In this document: piece by piece, positions 19,528 through 29,826 of the stretch
How positions within the stretch are numbered: the first letter of the stretch is position 1
Layout of the letters: each line of letters starts with the position of its first letter
NCBI RefSeq assembly: GCF_021725675.1
Contig: NZ_JAKJPO010000015.1
Span: 57,802 to 121,801, forward strand
From: Marilutibacter chinensis
GTDB lineage: Bacteria; Pseudomonadota; Gammaproteobacteria; Xanthomonadales; Xanthomonadaceae
DNA: 64,000 bases
Reading direction: 5' to 3'
Notes under the pieces: model-generated
Seen by the model: the letters and a program-made list of their open reading frames with translations, nothing else
The model's database searches: none
What the model was told of the DNA's origin: nothing
Made by a program: the position numbers and the translations under genes

Positions 19528-19716
19528 ATGCGATCCGGTAGCCAGGCACCTCCGGCCGAGCCAGGGGTCGAGCCACGGAAAACACAACGGGCCGAACTGA
19601 CCGTATTCCTGCTGATCACCGTGGTGATCTTCCCGGTGCTGGCGGTGGGGCTGGTCGCCGCCTACGGCTTTTCGGTCTGGATCTGGCAGATGTTCAATGG
19701 GCCGCCTGGCGCATGA
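19528..19716 (+). CDS. napE: periplasmic nitrate reductase accessory protein NapE
   Basis: A 62-residue protein with a single membrane helix (residues ~26-50), ending FGxSVWIWQMFNGPPGA-like, the hallmark of the small NapE proteins. Its precise role is unknown; it is the first gene of napEFDABC. ATG 19528 was preferred over an ATG at 19477 because GGGAGGCG lies just upstream. The gene ends close to or overlapping the start of napF. Confidence 0.85.
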   Translation: MRSGSQAPPAEPGVEPRKTQRAELTVFLLITVVIFPVLAVGLVAAYGFSVWIWQMFNGPPGA

Positions 19717-19726
19717 GGTGGCGACC

Positions 19727-20236
19727 GTGAGCGTTCCCGTCGCCGCCCGCCGTGCCTTCCTGCTGGGGCGTGCGCGTGCCGTGCCGGTGCACCGGCCGCC
19801 TTGGGCGCTGGCCGAAGCCGGCTTTCTCGATGCCTGTACCGCCTGCGGCGCCTGCATCGATGCCTGTCCCGAGGCGGTGCTCGCGCGAGGCGGGGGCGGG
19901 TATCCGGTGTTCGATCCGGGCCGCGGCGAATGCACGTTCTGCGGCGATTGCGCGACGCATTGCGGGACCGGCGCGCTGCATCGGGTCGCGGGAATGCCGC
20001 CGTGGAACTGGAGCGCAACCGTCGGCGACGCCTGCCTGTCGCGCGGAGGCGTCGCGTGCCAGGTCTGCCAGGACGCCTGTCCGGAGCAGGCGATCGCGCT
20101 GCCTCCGGTTTCCGGCGGCCGTCGCGAGCCCCGTATCGATACCGCCCGCTGCAGCGGCTGCGGCGCATGCGTGCCGGTGTGCCCGGCCGATGCGGTCGTA
20201 CTGGTACAGGCGGACGACGGGAGGCACCGTGACTGA
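19727..20236 (+). CDS. napF: ferredoxin-type protein NapF
   Basis: A cytoplasmic iron-sulfur protein implicated in assembling or loading the NapA catalytic subunit. Four cysteine clusters are visible: CTACGACIDAC, CTFCGDCATHC, CQVCQDAC and CSGCGACVPVC, suggesting up to three or four [4Fe-4S] centres. The start is uncertain. GTG 19727 has GAGGTG eight bases upstream and is used here; ATG 19697, overlapping napE, would give 179 residues. The stop overlaps the napD start. The family role is known from E. coli NapF; I infer the same job here from position in the operon. Confidence 0.88.
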   Translation: MSVPVAARRAFLLGRARAVPVHRPPWALAEAGFLDACTACGACIDACPEAVLARGGGGYPVFDPGRGECTFCGDCATHCGTGALHRVAGMPPWNWSATVGDACLSRGGVACQVCQDACPEQAIALPPVSGGRREPRIDTARCSGCGACVPVCPADAVVLVQADDGRHRD

Positions 20237-20537
20237 TGTGCATATCGCCAGCCTGCTGGTCCAGCACCGGCCCGAGGCCGGCGCCGGGGTGGATGCCTGC
20301 ATCGCGGCCTGCAAGGAGCTGGAGCTCGCGCGGCGCGACGGCGGCCGCAGCATCGTGCTGTGCGAGAGCGACGCATCGCGGGTACTGATGGACCGTATCG
20401 ACGAACTGCAGGCGGTGGACGGCGTGCTGTCGGTGGCGCTGGTCTACCACCACGTGGAACCCGCCGAACAGCTGGGCGAACCGATCGACATCGCCGCCGG
20501 CCCCGCCCCGACGGCCGGCCCCGGAGCCAGCACATGA
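20229..20537 (+). CDS. napD: NapA signal-peptide-binding chaperone NapD
   Basis: A 102-residue cytoplasmic chaperone that binds the twin-arginine leader of NapA and delays export until the cofactor is inserted. The N-terminal strand [13 protein letters not shown] and the segment [13 protein letters not shown] match the ferredoxin-like fold of NapD. No ATG is available in frame; GTG 20229, overlapping the napF stop, is the likely start. Its own stop overlaps the napA ATG (ATGA), so export chaperone and client are translationally coupled. Confidence 0.88.
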   Translation: MTDVHIASLLVQHRPEAGAGVDACIAACKELELARRDGGRSIVLCESDASRVLMDRIDELQAVDGVLSVALVYHHVEPAEQLGEPIDIAAGPAPTAGPGAST

Positions 20538-23074
20538 CGATTACCCGACGCGAATTCATCCGCAACAGCGCGGTTGCCGCCGCTGCGGCCGCCGCCGGCC
20601 TCCCGATCGGCGGCGGTGCACAGGAAGTGCTGCTGGAAGGCGACCGCACCGGCCTGAAATGGGACAAGGCTCCGTGCCGCTTCTGCGGCACCGGCTGCGG
20701 CGTCAACGTCGCGGTCAGGAACGGCCGCGTCGTCGCCACGCACGGTGACGTGCATGCCGAGGTCAACCGTGGCCTCAACTGCATCAAGGGCTACTTCCTG
20801 TCCAAGATCATGTACGGCAACGACCGCCTGACCTCCCCCCTGCTGCGCAAGAAGGACGGCGTCTATGCGAAGGACGGCGAGTTCACGCCGGTGTCGTGGG
20901 ACGAGGCCTTCGACGTGATGGCCGCGCAGTTCAAGCGCGTGCTGAAGGAGAAGGGACCCGAGGCGATCGGCATGTTCGGCTCCGGCCAGTGGACGATCTG
21001 GGAGGGGTACGCCGCCAACAAACTGATGAAGGCCGGCTTCCGCAGCAACAGCATCGACCCCAACGCCCGTCACTGCATGGCATCGGCCGCGGTGGGCTTC
21101 ATGCGCACCTTCGGCATGGACGAGCCGATGGGCTGCTACGACGACATCGAGGCCGCCGATGCCTTCGTGCTGTGGGGCTCGAACATGGCCGAGATGCACC
21201 CGATCCTGTGGACCCGGGTGACCGACCGCAGGCTTTCGCATCCGCACGTCAAGGTCGCGGTGCTGTCGACCTTCGAACACCGCAGCTTCGAGCTGGCCGA
21301 CATCCCGATCGTGTTCACCCCGCAGACGGACCTGGTGATCCTGAACTACATCGCGAACCACATCATCCGCAGCGGTCGTGTCGACCGCGATTTCGTCGGC
21401 AGGCATGCCCGGTTCCGCAAGGGCAACACCGACATCGGCTACGGGCTGCGCGACGAGCATCCGCTGCAGCAGGCGGCGGTCAATGCAGCCGATCCCGGGG
21501 GCGGCGAGGACATCGACTTCGACGCCTTCGCGGCCTTCGTCGCGCCATACACCCTCGACAGGGCGGTGGAGATGACCGGCGTGGAGCGCGGCTGGCTGGA
21601 GCGGCTCGCCGAGCTCTACGCGGACCCGGACATCAAGGTGATGTCGTTCTGGACCATGGGCTTCAACCAACACACCCGCGGTGTCTGGGCCAACAACATG
21701 GTCTACAACCTGCATCTTCTGACCGGCAAGATCTCAACGCCCGGCAACAGCCCGTTCTCGCTGACCGGGCAGCCTTCCGCCTGCGGCACCGCGCGCGAGG
21801 TCGGCACGTTCGCGCATCGCTTGCCGGCCGACATGGAGGTCACCAATCCCGAGCACCGCAGACACGCGGAGGAGATCTGGAAGATCCCGCACGGGATCAT
21901 CCAGGAGAAGCCGGGCTACCACGCCGTTGCGCAGAACCGCGCGCTGCGCGACGGCAAGCTCAACGCGTACTGGGTGATGGTCAACAACAACATGCAGGCG
22001 GCCGCCAACCTGCGCGAGGAGGGGTGGCCGGGCTATCGCAATCCGGACAATTTCATTGTCGTTTCCGATGCCTATCCGACCGTGACGGCCCAGGCCGCGG
22101 ACCTGGTGCTTCCGGCGGCGATGTGGGTGGAGAAGGAAGGGGCCTATGGCAACGCCGAGCGCCGGACGCACTTCTGGCACCAGTTGGTGAAAGCGCCAGG
22201 TGAGGCGCGCTCGGATCTGTGGCACCTGATGGAGTTCTCCAAGCGCTTCACCACCGAAGAGTGCTGGCCCGCGGAGATCCTCGAGGCGAACCCGCAATAC
22301 CGGGGCAGGACGCTGTTCGAGGTGTTGTTCCGCAACGGCAAGGTCGACGCGTTCCCGGCGTCGGACGTCGCAGAGGGCTATGCCAACGACGAGGCCGCGG
22401 CGTACGGATTCTATCCACAGAAGGGGCTGTTCGAGGAGTATGCCGAGTTCGGCCGCGGTCACGGCCACGACCTGGCGCCCTTCGACCGCTATCACGAGGT
22501 GCGCGGCCTGCGCTGGCCGGTGGTCGATGGCAGGGAGACACTCTGGCGCTACCGCGAAGGCAGCGATCCCTACGTCGGCAAGGGCAAGGGGTTCGAGTTC
22601 TACGGCAACAAGGACGGACGCGCGGTGATCTGGGCGCTGCCGTACGAACCGCCTGCCGAGGCGCCGGACGCCGAATACGACCTGTGGCTGTCCACCGGGC
22701 GGGTGCTCGAGCACTGGCACTCCGGATCGATGACCATGCGCGTGCCGGAGCTGTACCGCGCGTTTCCGTCCGCGGTGGCGTTCATGCATCCGGACGACGC
22801 CCATGCGCGCGGACTCAAACGCGGCGACGAGGTGCGCGTGGTGTCACGGCGTGGCGAGCTGAGGACGCGCGTGGAGACCCGGGGCAGGAACCGCGTTCCG
22901 CGCGGACTGGTCTTCGTCCCCTGGTTCGACGCCGCCCAGCTGATCAACAAGGTCACCCTGGACGCGACCGACCCGATCTCCAGGCAGACCGACTTCAAGA
23001 AATGTGCCGTCAAGGTGCTGGCCGTCCGCCAGGCCGTCGAGATGCAGTCTGCGGAGCCGTCCGCTGACGGCTGA
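20534..23074 (+). CDS. napA: periplasmic nitrate reductase catalytic subunit
   Basis: This 846-residue molybdoenzyme reduces nitrate to nitrite in the periplasm. The twin-arginine leader starts RREFIRN with an Ala-rich h-region (residues 13-22). The [4Fe-4S] cluster cysteines are at 48, 51, 55 and 83 (CRFCGTGC and [11 protein letters not shown]). The molybdenum-ligating cysteine is at residue 181 (NARHCMASA). Bis-MGD binding segments such as [20 protein letters not shown] and [15 protein letters not shown] follow. The length fits proteobacterial NapA. The overlap with napD fixes the start. Electrons should arrive from quinol through NapC and NapB, encoded just downstream. Confidence 0.98.
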   Translation: MTITRREFIRNSAVAAAAAAAGLPIGGGAQEVLLEGDRTGLKWDKAPCRFCGTGCGVNVAVRNGRVVATHGDVHAEVNRGLNCIKGYFLSKIMYGNDRLTSPLLRKKDGVYAKDGEFTPVSWDEAFDVMAAQFKRVLKEKGPEAIGMFGSGQWTIWEGYAANKLMKAGFRSNSIDPNARHCMASAAVGFMRTFGMDEPMGCYDDIEAADAFVLWGSNMAEMHPILWTRVTDRRLSHPHVKVAVLSTFEHRSFELADIPIVFTPQTDLVILNYIANHIIRSGRVDRDFVGRHARFRKGNTDIGYGLRDEHPLQQAAVNAADPGGGEDIDFDAFAAFVAPYTLDRAVEMTGVERGWLERLAELYADPDIKVMSFWTMGFNQHTRGVWANNMVYNLHLLTGKISTPGNSPFSLTGQPSACGTAREVGTFAHRLPADMEVTNPEHRRHAEEIWKIPHGIIQEKPGYHAVAQNRALRDGKLNAYWVMVNNNMQAAANLREEGWPGYRNPDNFIVVSDAYPTVTAQAADLVLPAAMWVEKEGAYGNAERRTHFWHQLVKAPGEARSDLWHLMEFSKRFTTEECWPAEILEANPQYRGRTLFEVLFRNGKVDAFPASDVAEGYANDEAAAYGFYPQKGLFEEYAEFGRGHGHDLAPFDRYHEVRGLRWPVVDGRETLWRYREGSDPYVGKGKGFEFYGNKDGRAVIWALPYEPPAEAPDAEYDLWLSTGRVLEHWHSGSMTMRVPELYRAFPSAVAFMHPDDAHARGLKRGDEVRVVSRRGELRTRVETRGRNRVPRGLVFVPWFDAAQLINKVTLDATDPISRQTDFKKCAVKVLAVRQAVEMQSAEPSADG

Positions 23075-23085
23075 GTCGTCGCAAG

Positions 23086-23108
23086 CGGGGCCGACTCTGC
23101 CGGCCCCG
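23086..23108 (+). repeat. hairpin between napA and napB
   Basis: CGGGGCC and GGCCCCG form a seven-base-pair stem 12 bases after the napA stop, without a T-run. It may stabilise the 3' end of upstream mRNA or partly limit read-through into napB. This is inferred from shape only. Confidence 0.45.
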
Positions 23109-23163
23109 TGATCTCAAACGCGCGTGACATGCGCTTGGACAATCTGCCAGAGGAACCAGGGCG

Positions 23164-23772
23164 ATGCGCCTCCATCCGATCCCGCCAACCTCCGCCTGCC
23201 TCCAGCGTGGCGCCCTCGGCACACAGATGGCCATCCTGCTGCTCGCCGCCGCGGTCGCCGTGCTGCTCGGCATCGTGATCGCGCTGTCGTTCAGGCTCGG
23301 CGACAGGAAGCAGGTCGCGAGCGTCCCGCCCGCCGCGCCGGTGGCCGAGCACGTGTTGCCGCACGGGTCGCAGATCGACGCGATGCGACGCGGCATTCCG
23401 ATCGACGAAGAGGCCACGCCGCTGCCGATGGCGCGGGTGCTCAACACCGACCTGAAGCGCGAGCGGGGCTATCCGATGCAGCCGCCGACGATTCCCCACA
23501 GCATCGACAACTACCAGGTCACGGTGAACACCAATCGCTGCATGTTGTGCCATGCGCGCGCGAACGCAGCCGACTTCCAGGCCCCGCCGGTCAGCGTGAC
23601 CCATTACATGGACCGCGACGACCAGTTCCTCGCGACCATTTCGCCGCGACGCTACTTCTGCAACCAGTGCCACGTCGTCCAGACCGATGCCCAGCCGCTG
23701 GTCGCGAACGGTTTCCGCGACATCGACACCGTGCTGGCTGCGGAACAGGCGGCAGCCGGCGGAGACCGCTGA
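23164..23772 (+). CDS. napB: periplasmic nitrate reductase diheme cytochrome c subunit
   Basis: A 202-residue electron-transfer partner of NapA. An N-terminal hydrophobic helix (residues ~22-42) serves as signal or anchor. Two c-type heme motifs are present: CMLCH at 126-130 and CNQCH at 166-170. The segment [24 protein letters not shown] before the first heme is typical of NapB. The start is separated from napA by 89 bases containing a hairpin. The stop is immediately followed by napC (one-base gap), so the two are tightly coupled. Confidence 0.95.
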   Translation: MRLHPIPPTSACLQRGALGTQMAILLLAAAVAVLLGIVIALSFRLGDRKQVASVPPAAPVAEHVLPHGSQIDAMRRGIPIDEEATPLPMARVLNTDLKRERGYPMQPPTIPHSIDNYQVTVNTNRCMLCHARANAADFQAPPVSVTHYMDRDDQFLATISPRRYFCNQCHVVQTDAQPLVANGFRDIDTVLAAEQAAAGGDR

Positions 23773-23773
23773 C

Positions 23774-24373
23774 ATGTGGCGACGCATCCGCGGGGCCGTG
23801 GCGGCGTTCTGGGACACCTTCCGCAGGCCCAGCGCGCACTTCAGCCTCGGCTTCCTGGCGCTGGGCGGGTTCATCGCCGGCATCGTGTTCTGGGGCGGCT
23901 TCAACACCGCGCTGGAGGCGACCAATACCGAGACCTTCTGCACCAGCTGTCACGAAATGCGCGACAACGTGTTCGAGGAGCTGAAGACCACGATCCACTA
24001 CAACAACCGCTCCGGCGTCCGCGCCACCTGTCCGGACTGCCACGTCCCGCACGACTGGACCGACAAGATCGCCCGCAAGATGCAGGCTTCCAAGGAAGTG
24101 TGGGGCAAGATCTTCGGGACGATCGATACCCGCGAGAAGTTCCTCGACGAACGGCTGGTGCTGGCCACCCACGAATGGGCCCGGCTGAAGGCGAACGACT
24201 CCCTGGAGTGCCGCAACTGCCACGATTACGACTCCATGGATCTGACCCGGCAGGCGCCGCGTTCGGCCTGGATCCACCAGCGCTGGCTCGGCACCGGCGA
24301 GAAAACCTGCATCGACTGCCACAAGGGCGTCGCCCACACATTGCCGGACATGGCGGGAGTGCCGCAGGGTTGA
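23774..24373 (+). CDS. napC: tetraheme cytochrome c quinol dehydrogenase, NapC/NirT family
   Basis: A 199-residue membrane-anchored cytochrome that passes electrons from quinol to NapB. One membrane helix lies near residues 23-43. Four CxxCH heme motifs begin at residues 56 (CTSCH), 86 (CPDCH), 146 (CRNCH) and 179 (CIDCH). ATG 23774 directly after the napB stop is used; an overlapping upstream start would lie inside napB. It is the last gene of napEFDABC. No napG/napH genes follow, so NapC is probably the only quinol entry in this operon. Confidence 0.95.
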   Translation: MWRRIRGAVAAFWDTFRRPSAHFSLGFLALGGFIAGIVFWGGFNTALEATNTETFCTSCHEMRDNVFEELKTTIHYNNRSGVRATCPDCHVPHDWTDKIARKMQASKEVWGKIFGTIDTREKFLDERLVLATHEWARLKANDSLECRNCHDYDSMDLTRQAPRSAWIHQRWLGTGEKTCIDCHKGVAHTLPDMAGVPQG

Positions 24374-24678
24374 GCGTCCGCTGGGGGCTGTCCTCGTGTT
24401 CGTGACCGGGGACGTAACGATGGCCGCATTCAAGATCGCACCGGGGTTCCGGGAAGCGCTACCCGGGTGAACCTCCCGTTCGGCCGGGCGCGTCGTTCAG
24501 CAACCGGGATCCTGGCTGGACACGGGCGCCGGGCGCCATCGCTGCAGCCGTACCGGGCAGGGCCGCGGCTTTGCCGATCCGGTCGTTGCCGACCGGCGGT
24601 GTCAACCAATGGCCTACGCGTGCGTTGGCCACCGGTGGCTAGACTTGCTGGCTGCACTTCCTTTCGATCGAGACAGGC
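24374..24678. other. 305-base gap after the nap operon
   Basis: I see no gene or clear terminator here. Short GC palindromes occur, and TAGACT near 24640 could be a weak -10 box for the efflux operon. Confidence 0.4.
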
Positions 24679-25875
24679 ATGCCCCCTTCCTCCCCCGACT
24701 CCCGCCGCCTGCCGACGCTGCTGGCCATGATCATGATCGCGGGACTGGCCGCCTGCGACCGCGGTACGCCCGTCGAAGGCGGGAGCGCCCCCGCGATTCC
24801 GGTCACCACCCGGCAGTTGCAGCTGCAGTCCTGGAGCGACACCGTGCAGGCGCTCGGTACGGTCAAGGCGCGCGAGTCGATCACGGTGACCGCCAAGGTC
24901 AGCGAGATCGTCGAGGACGTGCACTTCGACAGCGGCGACGAGGTCGAGGCCGGCGCGCCGCTGGTCACCCTCAGCGGCCAGCAGCAGCGCGCCGCGCTGA
25001 ACGAGGCGCAGGCGGCGGCCGAGGAAGCCGAGCGCCTGTACAAGCGCCAGAGCGAGCTCGTGCAGCAGCAATTGATCGCGACCTCGCAGTTCGATGCCCA
25101 GCGCGCGATCCGCGACGCTGCCCGCGCCCGGGTTGCGCAGATCCGCGCCCAGCTCGGAGATCGCGTGATCACCGCGCCGTTCCCGGGCGTGCTCGGCATC
25201 CGCCAGGTCAGCCCCGGCGCGCTGGTCACGCCCGGCACCGCGATCGCGACGCTGGACGATACCCGCCGCGTCTACGTCGACTTCCCGGTGCCCGAGTCGC
25301 AGCTGTCCCATCTGGCGGTCGGCCAGCGCCTGAGCGGTCGCAGCGAAGCCTGGCCCGAGCGCGAGTTCGAGGGCATCGTCAGCACCATCGATGCGCGCAT
25401 CGACGCGGCGACCCGCGCGGTGACGGTGCGCGGCGATTTCCCGAACCCCGACCGCGCGTTGCGCCCGGGCATGCTGCTCCAGATCACCCTCAGCCGCCCG
25501 GAGCGGCAGGCGCTGCTGGTGCCGGAAATATCGATCATCCAGATCGGCAACAGCGCGTATGTCTACCGCGTGAAGGCCGACGACACGGTGGAGCGCGTCG
25601 AGGTAGGCGTCGGCGCGCGCCGTGCCGGCCTGGCCGAGGTGACCTCGGGGCTGGAGATCGGCGACCGCATCGTGGTCGACGGCACCGGCAAGCTGCGTCC
25701 GGGCAGCCTGATCCGCGAGGGCGCCATCCGCGAGGGAGCCTTTGGTGAAGAGGCTGCCCCGGAAGGGGCTGTGCCGGCTGGTGCCGCCGCTGCGGACGCG
25801 GACGTCGCAGAGGAGGGCGCATCGAAGGACGATTCCCGGGCCGCGCCGACGGCCACTCCATCCAATGGAGACTGA
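24679..25875 (+). CDS. RND efflux periplasmic adaptor (membrane fusion lipoprotein)
   Basis: This 398-residue adaptor links an RND pump to an outer-membrane channel. A lipobox LAAC at residues 23-26 indicates lipidation. The lipoyl/barrel part begins GTVKARESITVTAKVSEIV, an alpha-helical hairpin follows (residues ~95-155), then barrel and membrane-proximal domains through VDGTGKLRPGSLI. The last ~55 residues are an unusual Ala/Glu/Asp-rich, repeat-bearing tail (IREGAIREGAFGEEAAPEGA) that exceeds the normal family length. The pump gene starts three bases after its stop. No outer-membrane factor gene is adjacent. The substrate is unknown. Confidence 0.93.
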   Translation: MPPSSPDSRRLPTLLAMIMIAGLAACDRGTPVEGGSAPAIPVTTRQLQLQSWSDTVQALGTVKARESITVTAKVSEIVEDVHFDSGDEVEAGAPLVTLSGQQQRAALNEAQAAAEEAERLYKRQSELVQQQLIATSQFDAQRAIRDAARARVAQIRAQLGDRVITAPFPGVLGIRQVSPGALVTPGTAIATLDDTRRVYVDFPVPESQLSHLAVGQRLSGRSEAWPEREFEGIVSTIDARIDAATRAVTVRGDFPNPDRALRPGMLLQITLSRPERQALLVPEISIIQIGNSAYVYRVKADDTVERVEVGVGARRAGLAEVTSGLEIGDRIVVDGTGKLRPGSLIREGAIREGAFGEEAAPEGAVPAGAAAADADVAEEGASKDDSRAAPTATPSNGD

Positions 25876-25878
25876 GCG

Positions 25879-28800
25879 ATGAACTTCTCCGAGCTGTCGA
25901 TTCGTCGGCCGGTGTTCGCGACGGTGATGAGCCTGATGCTGATCGTGCTCGGGATCATGGCGTTCTCGCGCCTGACCCTGCGCGAGCTGCCGGCGATCGA
26001 TCCGCCGGTGGTGTCGGTCGACGTCAACTATCCGGGCGCGTCCGCGGCGGTCGTCGAGACCCGCGTGACCCAGGTGCTGGAAGACGCGCTGTCGGGGATC
26101 GAGGGCGTGGAGACGATCTCCTCGCGCAGCGTGAACGGACGCTCGCAGGTCACCATCGAGTTCACCCTGGAACGCGACATCGAGGCCGCTGCGAACGATG
26201 TGCGCGATGCGATCAGCGGCGTCGCAGACCGGATGCCCGAGGAGGCCGATCCGCCCGAGGTCGAGAAGGCCGACAGCGACTCGGACACGGTGATCTGGCT
26301 CAACATGAGCAGCACCACGATGGATCCGCTGCAGCTGAGCGACTACGCCGAGCGCTACGTGGTCGACCGGCTGTCCAGCCTCGACGGCGTGTCGACGGTG
26401 CGGATCGGTGGACAGCAGCGCTACGCGATGCGGATCTGGCTCGACAGCGATGCGCTGGCCGCGCGCGGGATTACCGCCAACGACGTCGAGGACGCGCTGC
26501 GCGCCGAGAACGTCGAGCTGCCGGCCGGCCGCATCGAATCGGACAATCGCGACTTCACCCTGCGGCTGGCGCGCAGCTACCAGGAGCCGGAGGACTTCGC
26601 GCGCATCCCGCTGCGCAAGGGCGAGGACGGTTACGTGGTGCGGCTGGGCGACGTCGCCCGGGTCGAACTGGCATCGGCCGAGCGGCGCGCGTACTACCGC
26701 AGCAACGGCGAACCGAACATTGGGCTGGGCATCAACAAGACCTCGACCGCGAACGCGCTGGAAGTCGCGCGCGCCGCCCGGGCCGAGGCCGAGCGCATCC
26801 AGCCGACACTGCCGGAAGGCACCCGCATCTTCGTCGCCTTCGACAGCACGCTGTTCATCGAGGCCGCGATCGAGCGCGTCTACCACACGCTCGCCGAGGC
26901 GATCGTGCTGGTGCTGCTGGTGATATGGCTGTTCCTGGGCAGCTTCCGCGCCGCGCTGATTCCGGCGGTCACGGTACCGGTATGCCTGATCGCCGCCTTC
27001 ATCCCACTGTACCTGTTCGGCTTCTCGATCAACCTGCTGACCCTGCTGGCGCTGGTGCTGTGCATCGGCCTGGTCGTCGACGACGCGATCGTGGTGCTGG
27101 AGAACATCCAGCGCCGTACCGACCTGGGCGAGCCGCGACTGGTCGCGGCCAAGCGCGGCACCCGCCAGGTCGCGTTCGCGGTGATCGCGACCACTGCGGT
27201 GCTGGTCGCGGTATTCCTGCCGGTCGGTTTCATGGAAGGCAATACCGGCCGGCTGTTCCGCGAACTGTCGGTGGCGCTGGCCAGCGCGGTTGCGATCTCG
27301 GCGTTCGTCGCGCTGACCCTCAGCCCGATGATGGCGTCCAAGCTGATCCGCCCGCACAGCGAGGAGAAATCCAACCCCGTGCACCGCTGGATCACCCGCC
27401 GGCTCGACGCCGTCGGCGCCCGTTACCGGCGCTTCCTCGACCGCAGCGTCGAGCGTCCGTGGCTGTTCGGCGCGTTGATGGTGGTCGCGGTCGTCGCGAT
27501 CGGCGGCCTGTTCCGCTGGATGCCGACCGAGCTGGCGCCTCCGGAGGATCGCGGTGCGTTCTTCATCTCGGTCGAAGGGCCGGAGGGCGCGGGCTTCGAC
27601 TACACCGTCGAGCAGATCAAGCAGGTCGAGGCGGTGATGGCCGAACAGATTGCCGGCAACGGCAACGGCAGCCGGCCGGTCCAGCGTGCCAACACCCGCG
27701 TACCCGGAGGCTGGGGCGCGAGCGAGGAAATGCACACCGGCAACGTGATCGTGTTCCTGTCCGACTGGGACAAGCGCGAGGCGAGCACGGCCGAGGTGGT
27801 CGACCAGCTGCGCAGCGAACTGGGCCAGCTGACCGGCGTGCGCGCGGTTCCGCGCGTGCGCACCGGCCTGGTGCGCAGCGGAGGCCAGCCGTTGCAGGTC
27901 GTGATCGGCGGTCCTGACTATGAGGAGCTGGCCGAGTGGCGCGATCGCATCATCAGGCGGATGGACGACAATCCCGGCCTGTACGGTGCCGACTCCGACT
28001 ACAAGGAAACCCGTCCGCAGATGCGCGTGCAGATCAACCGCCAGCGCGCCGCCGATCTCGGCGTCAGTGTGTCGGCGATCGGGCGCTCGCTGGAGACGAT
28101 GATGGGCAGCCGCCGCGTCACCACCTTCGTGCAGGATGGCGAGGAGTACGACGTGATCGTGCAGGCCGACAAGCCCGCGCGGGCGACTCCGGCGGATCTG
28201 GAGAAGATCCAGGTCCGCGCGCGCGGCGGCGAGCTGGTGCCGTTGTCGAACCTGGTCACACTGACCGAACTGGCCGAGGCCGGCAGCCTGAACCGCTTCA
28301 ACCGGCTGCGCGCGATCACCATCAGCGCCGGCCTGGCGGACGGCTACCGCCTCGGCGACGCGATCGAATGGATGAACCAGATCGTCCGCGAGGAGCTGCC
28401 CGAGCACGCGCAGATCGACTGGAAGGGCGAATCGCGCGAACACCAGAAGGCCGGCGGCGCGGTGTTGCTGACGTTCGCATTGGCCCTGCTGATCGTCTAT
28501 CTGGTGCTGGCGGCGCAGTTCGAGAGCTTCGTCCATCCGTTCACGATCATGCTGACGGTGCCGCTGGGCGTGCTCGGTGCGCTGCTCGGGCTGCTGGTGA
28601 CTGGCGGCACGCTGAATCTGTTCAGCCAGATCGGCATCGTGATGCTGGTCGGCCTTGCGGCGAAGAACGGCATCCTGATCGTCGAGTTCGCCAACCAGCT
28701 GCGCGATGCCGGCCGCGGCATCCACGAGGCGATCGTCGAGGCCTCGGCGGTGCGCCTGAGGCCGATCCTGATGACTTCGATCGCGACCGTTGCCGGCGCG

Positions 28801-29016
28801 CTTCCGCTGGTGATCGCCGGCGGGCCGGGCTCGGCCAGCCGTGCCACGATCGGCGTGGTGGTGATCTTCGGCGTTTCCTTCTCGACCCTGCTGTCGCTGT
28901 TCGTGGTGCCGGTGTTCTACGTGCTGCTGGCGCGCTACACGCGTTCGCCGGACGCGGTGAAGCACGAACTCGAAACGCTGGAGTCGAAGACGCCCGAGGT
29001 CGGCGGCATCGCCTGA
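25879..29016 (+). CDS. RND-family multidrug/solute efflux transporter (HAE1-like)
   Basis: A 1045-residue proton-driven inner-membrane pump with twelve membrane helices and two large periplasmic loops. The start MNFSELSIRRPVFATVMSLMLIV is typical of the AcrB/MexB class. The proton-relay pair is D401-D402 in GLVVDDAIVVLENI. The repeat half shows LVGLAAKNGILIVEFANQLRDAG, with the usual lysine on helix 10, and the final helices end in FVVPVFYVLL. It forms an operon with the preceding adaptor; no regulator gene adjoins it. Which compounds it exports cannot be told from sequence. Confidence 0.97.
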   Translation: MNFSELSIRRPVFATVMSLMLIVLGIMAFSRLTLRELPAIDPPVVSVDVNYPGASAAVVETRVTQVLEDALSGIEGVETISSRSVNGRSQVTIEFTLERDIEAAANDVRDAISGVADRMPEEADPPEVEKADSDSDTVIWLNMSSTTMDPLQLSDYAERYVVDRLSSLDGVSTVRIGGQQRYAMRIWLDSDALAARGITANDVEDALRAENVELPAGRIESDNRDFTLRLARSYQEPEDFARIPLRKGEDGYVVRLGDVARVELASAERRAYYRSNGEPNIGLGINKTSTANALEVARAARAEAERIQPTLPEGTRIFVAFDSTLFIEAAIERVYHTLAEAIVLVLLVIWLFLGSFRAALIPAVTVPVCLIAAFIPLYLFGFSINLLTLLALVLCIGLVVDDAIVVLENIQRRTDLGEPRLVAAKRGTRQVAFAVIATTAVLVAVFLPVGFMEGNTGRLFRELSVALASAVAISAFVALTLSPMMASKLIRPHSEEKSNPVHRWITRRLDAVGARYRRFLDRSVERPWLFGALMVVAVVAIGGLFRWMPTELAPPEDRGAFFISVEGPEGAGFDYTVEQIKQVEAVMAEQIAGNGNGSRPVQRANTRVPGGWGASEEMHTGNVIVFLSDWDKREASTAEVVDQLRSELGQLTGVRAVPRVRTGLVRSGGQPLQVVIGGPDYEELAEWRDRIIRRMDDNPGLYGADSDYKETRPQMRVQINRQRAADLGVSVSAIGRSLETMMGSRRVTTFVQDGEEYDVIVQADKPARATPADLEKIQVRARGGELVPLSNLVTLTELAEAGSLNRFNRLRAITISAGLADGYRLGDAIEWMNQIVREELPEHAQIDWKGESREHQKAGGAVLLTFALALLIVYLVLAAQFESFVHPFTIMLTVPLGVLGALLGLLVTGGTLNLFSQIGIVMLVGLAAKNGILIVEFANQLRDAGRGIHEAIVEASAVRLRPILMTSIATVAGALPLVIAGGPGSASRATIGVVVIFGVSFSTLLSLFVVPVFYVLLARYTRSPDAVKHELETLESKTPEVGGIA

Positions 29017-29066
29017 GCCGCCCACGGCCCCGACTTGCAGGCTCCCGTGCCGCTCACGCAACATCC

Positions 29067-29681
29067 ATGACCGGGTGGGACGAAGAACGGAGCGGCATGG
29101 TGGTGGCGCGGCAGCGGGAGCAGCAGGCCGGAGCGGATCGCTTCGCGACGACATTGCCCGGCGAAGGCTTCGCGCTGCGCGCGTGGCGGATGGACGATCT
29201 CGAGTCGCTGGTGCGGCATGCGGACGACGAGCAGGTCTCGCGTGCGGTCAGCGACCGTTTCCCGTACCCGTACACGCGCGCGGACGGCCTGCGGTTCCTG
29301 TCCGGCGAGGTAGTCGATCTGTCCCAGCCGGTATTCGCGATCGAAGTCGACGGCGAGGCCTGCGGCGGTATCGGTGTACGGCCCGGCGTCGACGAGCGCG
29401 CCTGCGCCGCCGAGCTCGGCTACTGGCTCGGGCGCGCGTACTGGGGCCGCGGTTTGATGAGCCGGGTGGTCGCGGCATACGCGCCATGGGTGATGCAGAG
29501 GCTGTCGCTGCACCGCCTGTTCGCGACCGTGCAGGACGACAATCCCGCCTCGGCGGCGGTGCTGCTGAAGAACCGCTTCGTCGAGGAGGGCACGCTGCGT
29601 TGCGCGGTGATCAAGCGTGGGCGCCTGCACGACCTGCGGATGTTCGCGCGCACCCGGGACGGCCTGGATTGCATGCGGTGA
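29067..29681 (+). CDS. GNAT-family N-acetyltransferase, RimJ/RimL-like
   Basis: A ~205-residue acetyltransferase. Family features are FALRAWRMDDLESLVRHADD at the start of the domain, GEACGGIGVRPG, ELGYWLGRAYWGRGLMSRVV (acetyl-CoA site), and RLFATVQDDNPASAAVLLKNRF. Two starts are possible: ATG 29067, or ATG 29097 with GGAG just upstream; the domain itself begins later in both cases. It stands alone between the efflux operon and the symporter gene. The substrate is unknown. Confidence 0.85.
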   Translation: MTGWDEERSGMVVARQREQQAGADRFATTLPGEGFALRAWRMDDLESLVRHADDEQVSRAVSDRFPYPYTRADGLRFLSGEVVDLSQPVFAIEVDGEACGGIGVRPGVDERACAAELGYWLGRAYWGRGLMSRVVAAYAPWVMQRLSLHRLFATVQDDNPASAAVLLKNRFVEEGTLRCAVIKRGRLHDLRMFARTRDGLDCMR

Positions 29682-29826
29682 CCCCGATCCATACCCGGGC
29701 CGTGGCGGCGGGACGACCCGGGCGTCGATTCCGGGTATCGTGGGCGCCTGATTCGCGGGGCGGAGCGCGGGATGGCGCCGCCCCTGCTTCGCCGCGATGC
29801 GGCCTCGTCCCCGGGGAGAGAGATAC

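Noticed and set aside
24430..29154. A 1574-codon open frame antisense to the RND efflux genes
   Set aside because: It mirrors the codon periodicity of the sense genes, is rich in Arg/Gly/His/Gln without motifs, and has no ribosome-binding site. Such frames are expected opposite GC-rich genes.
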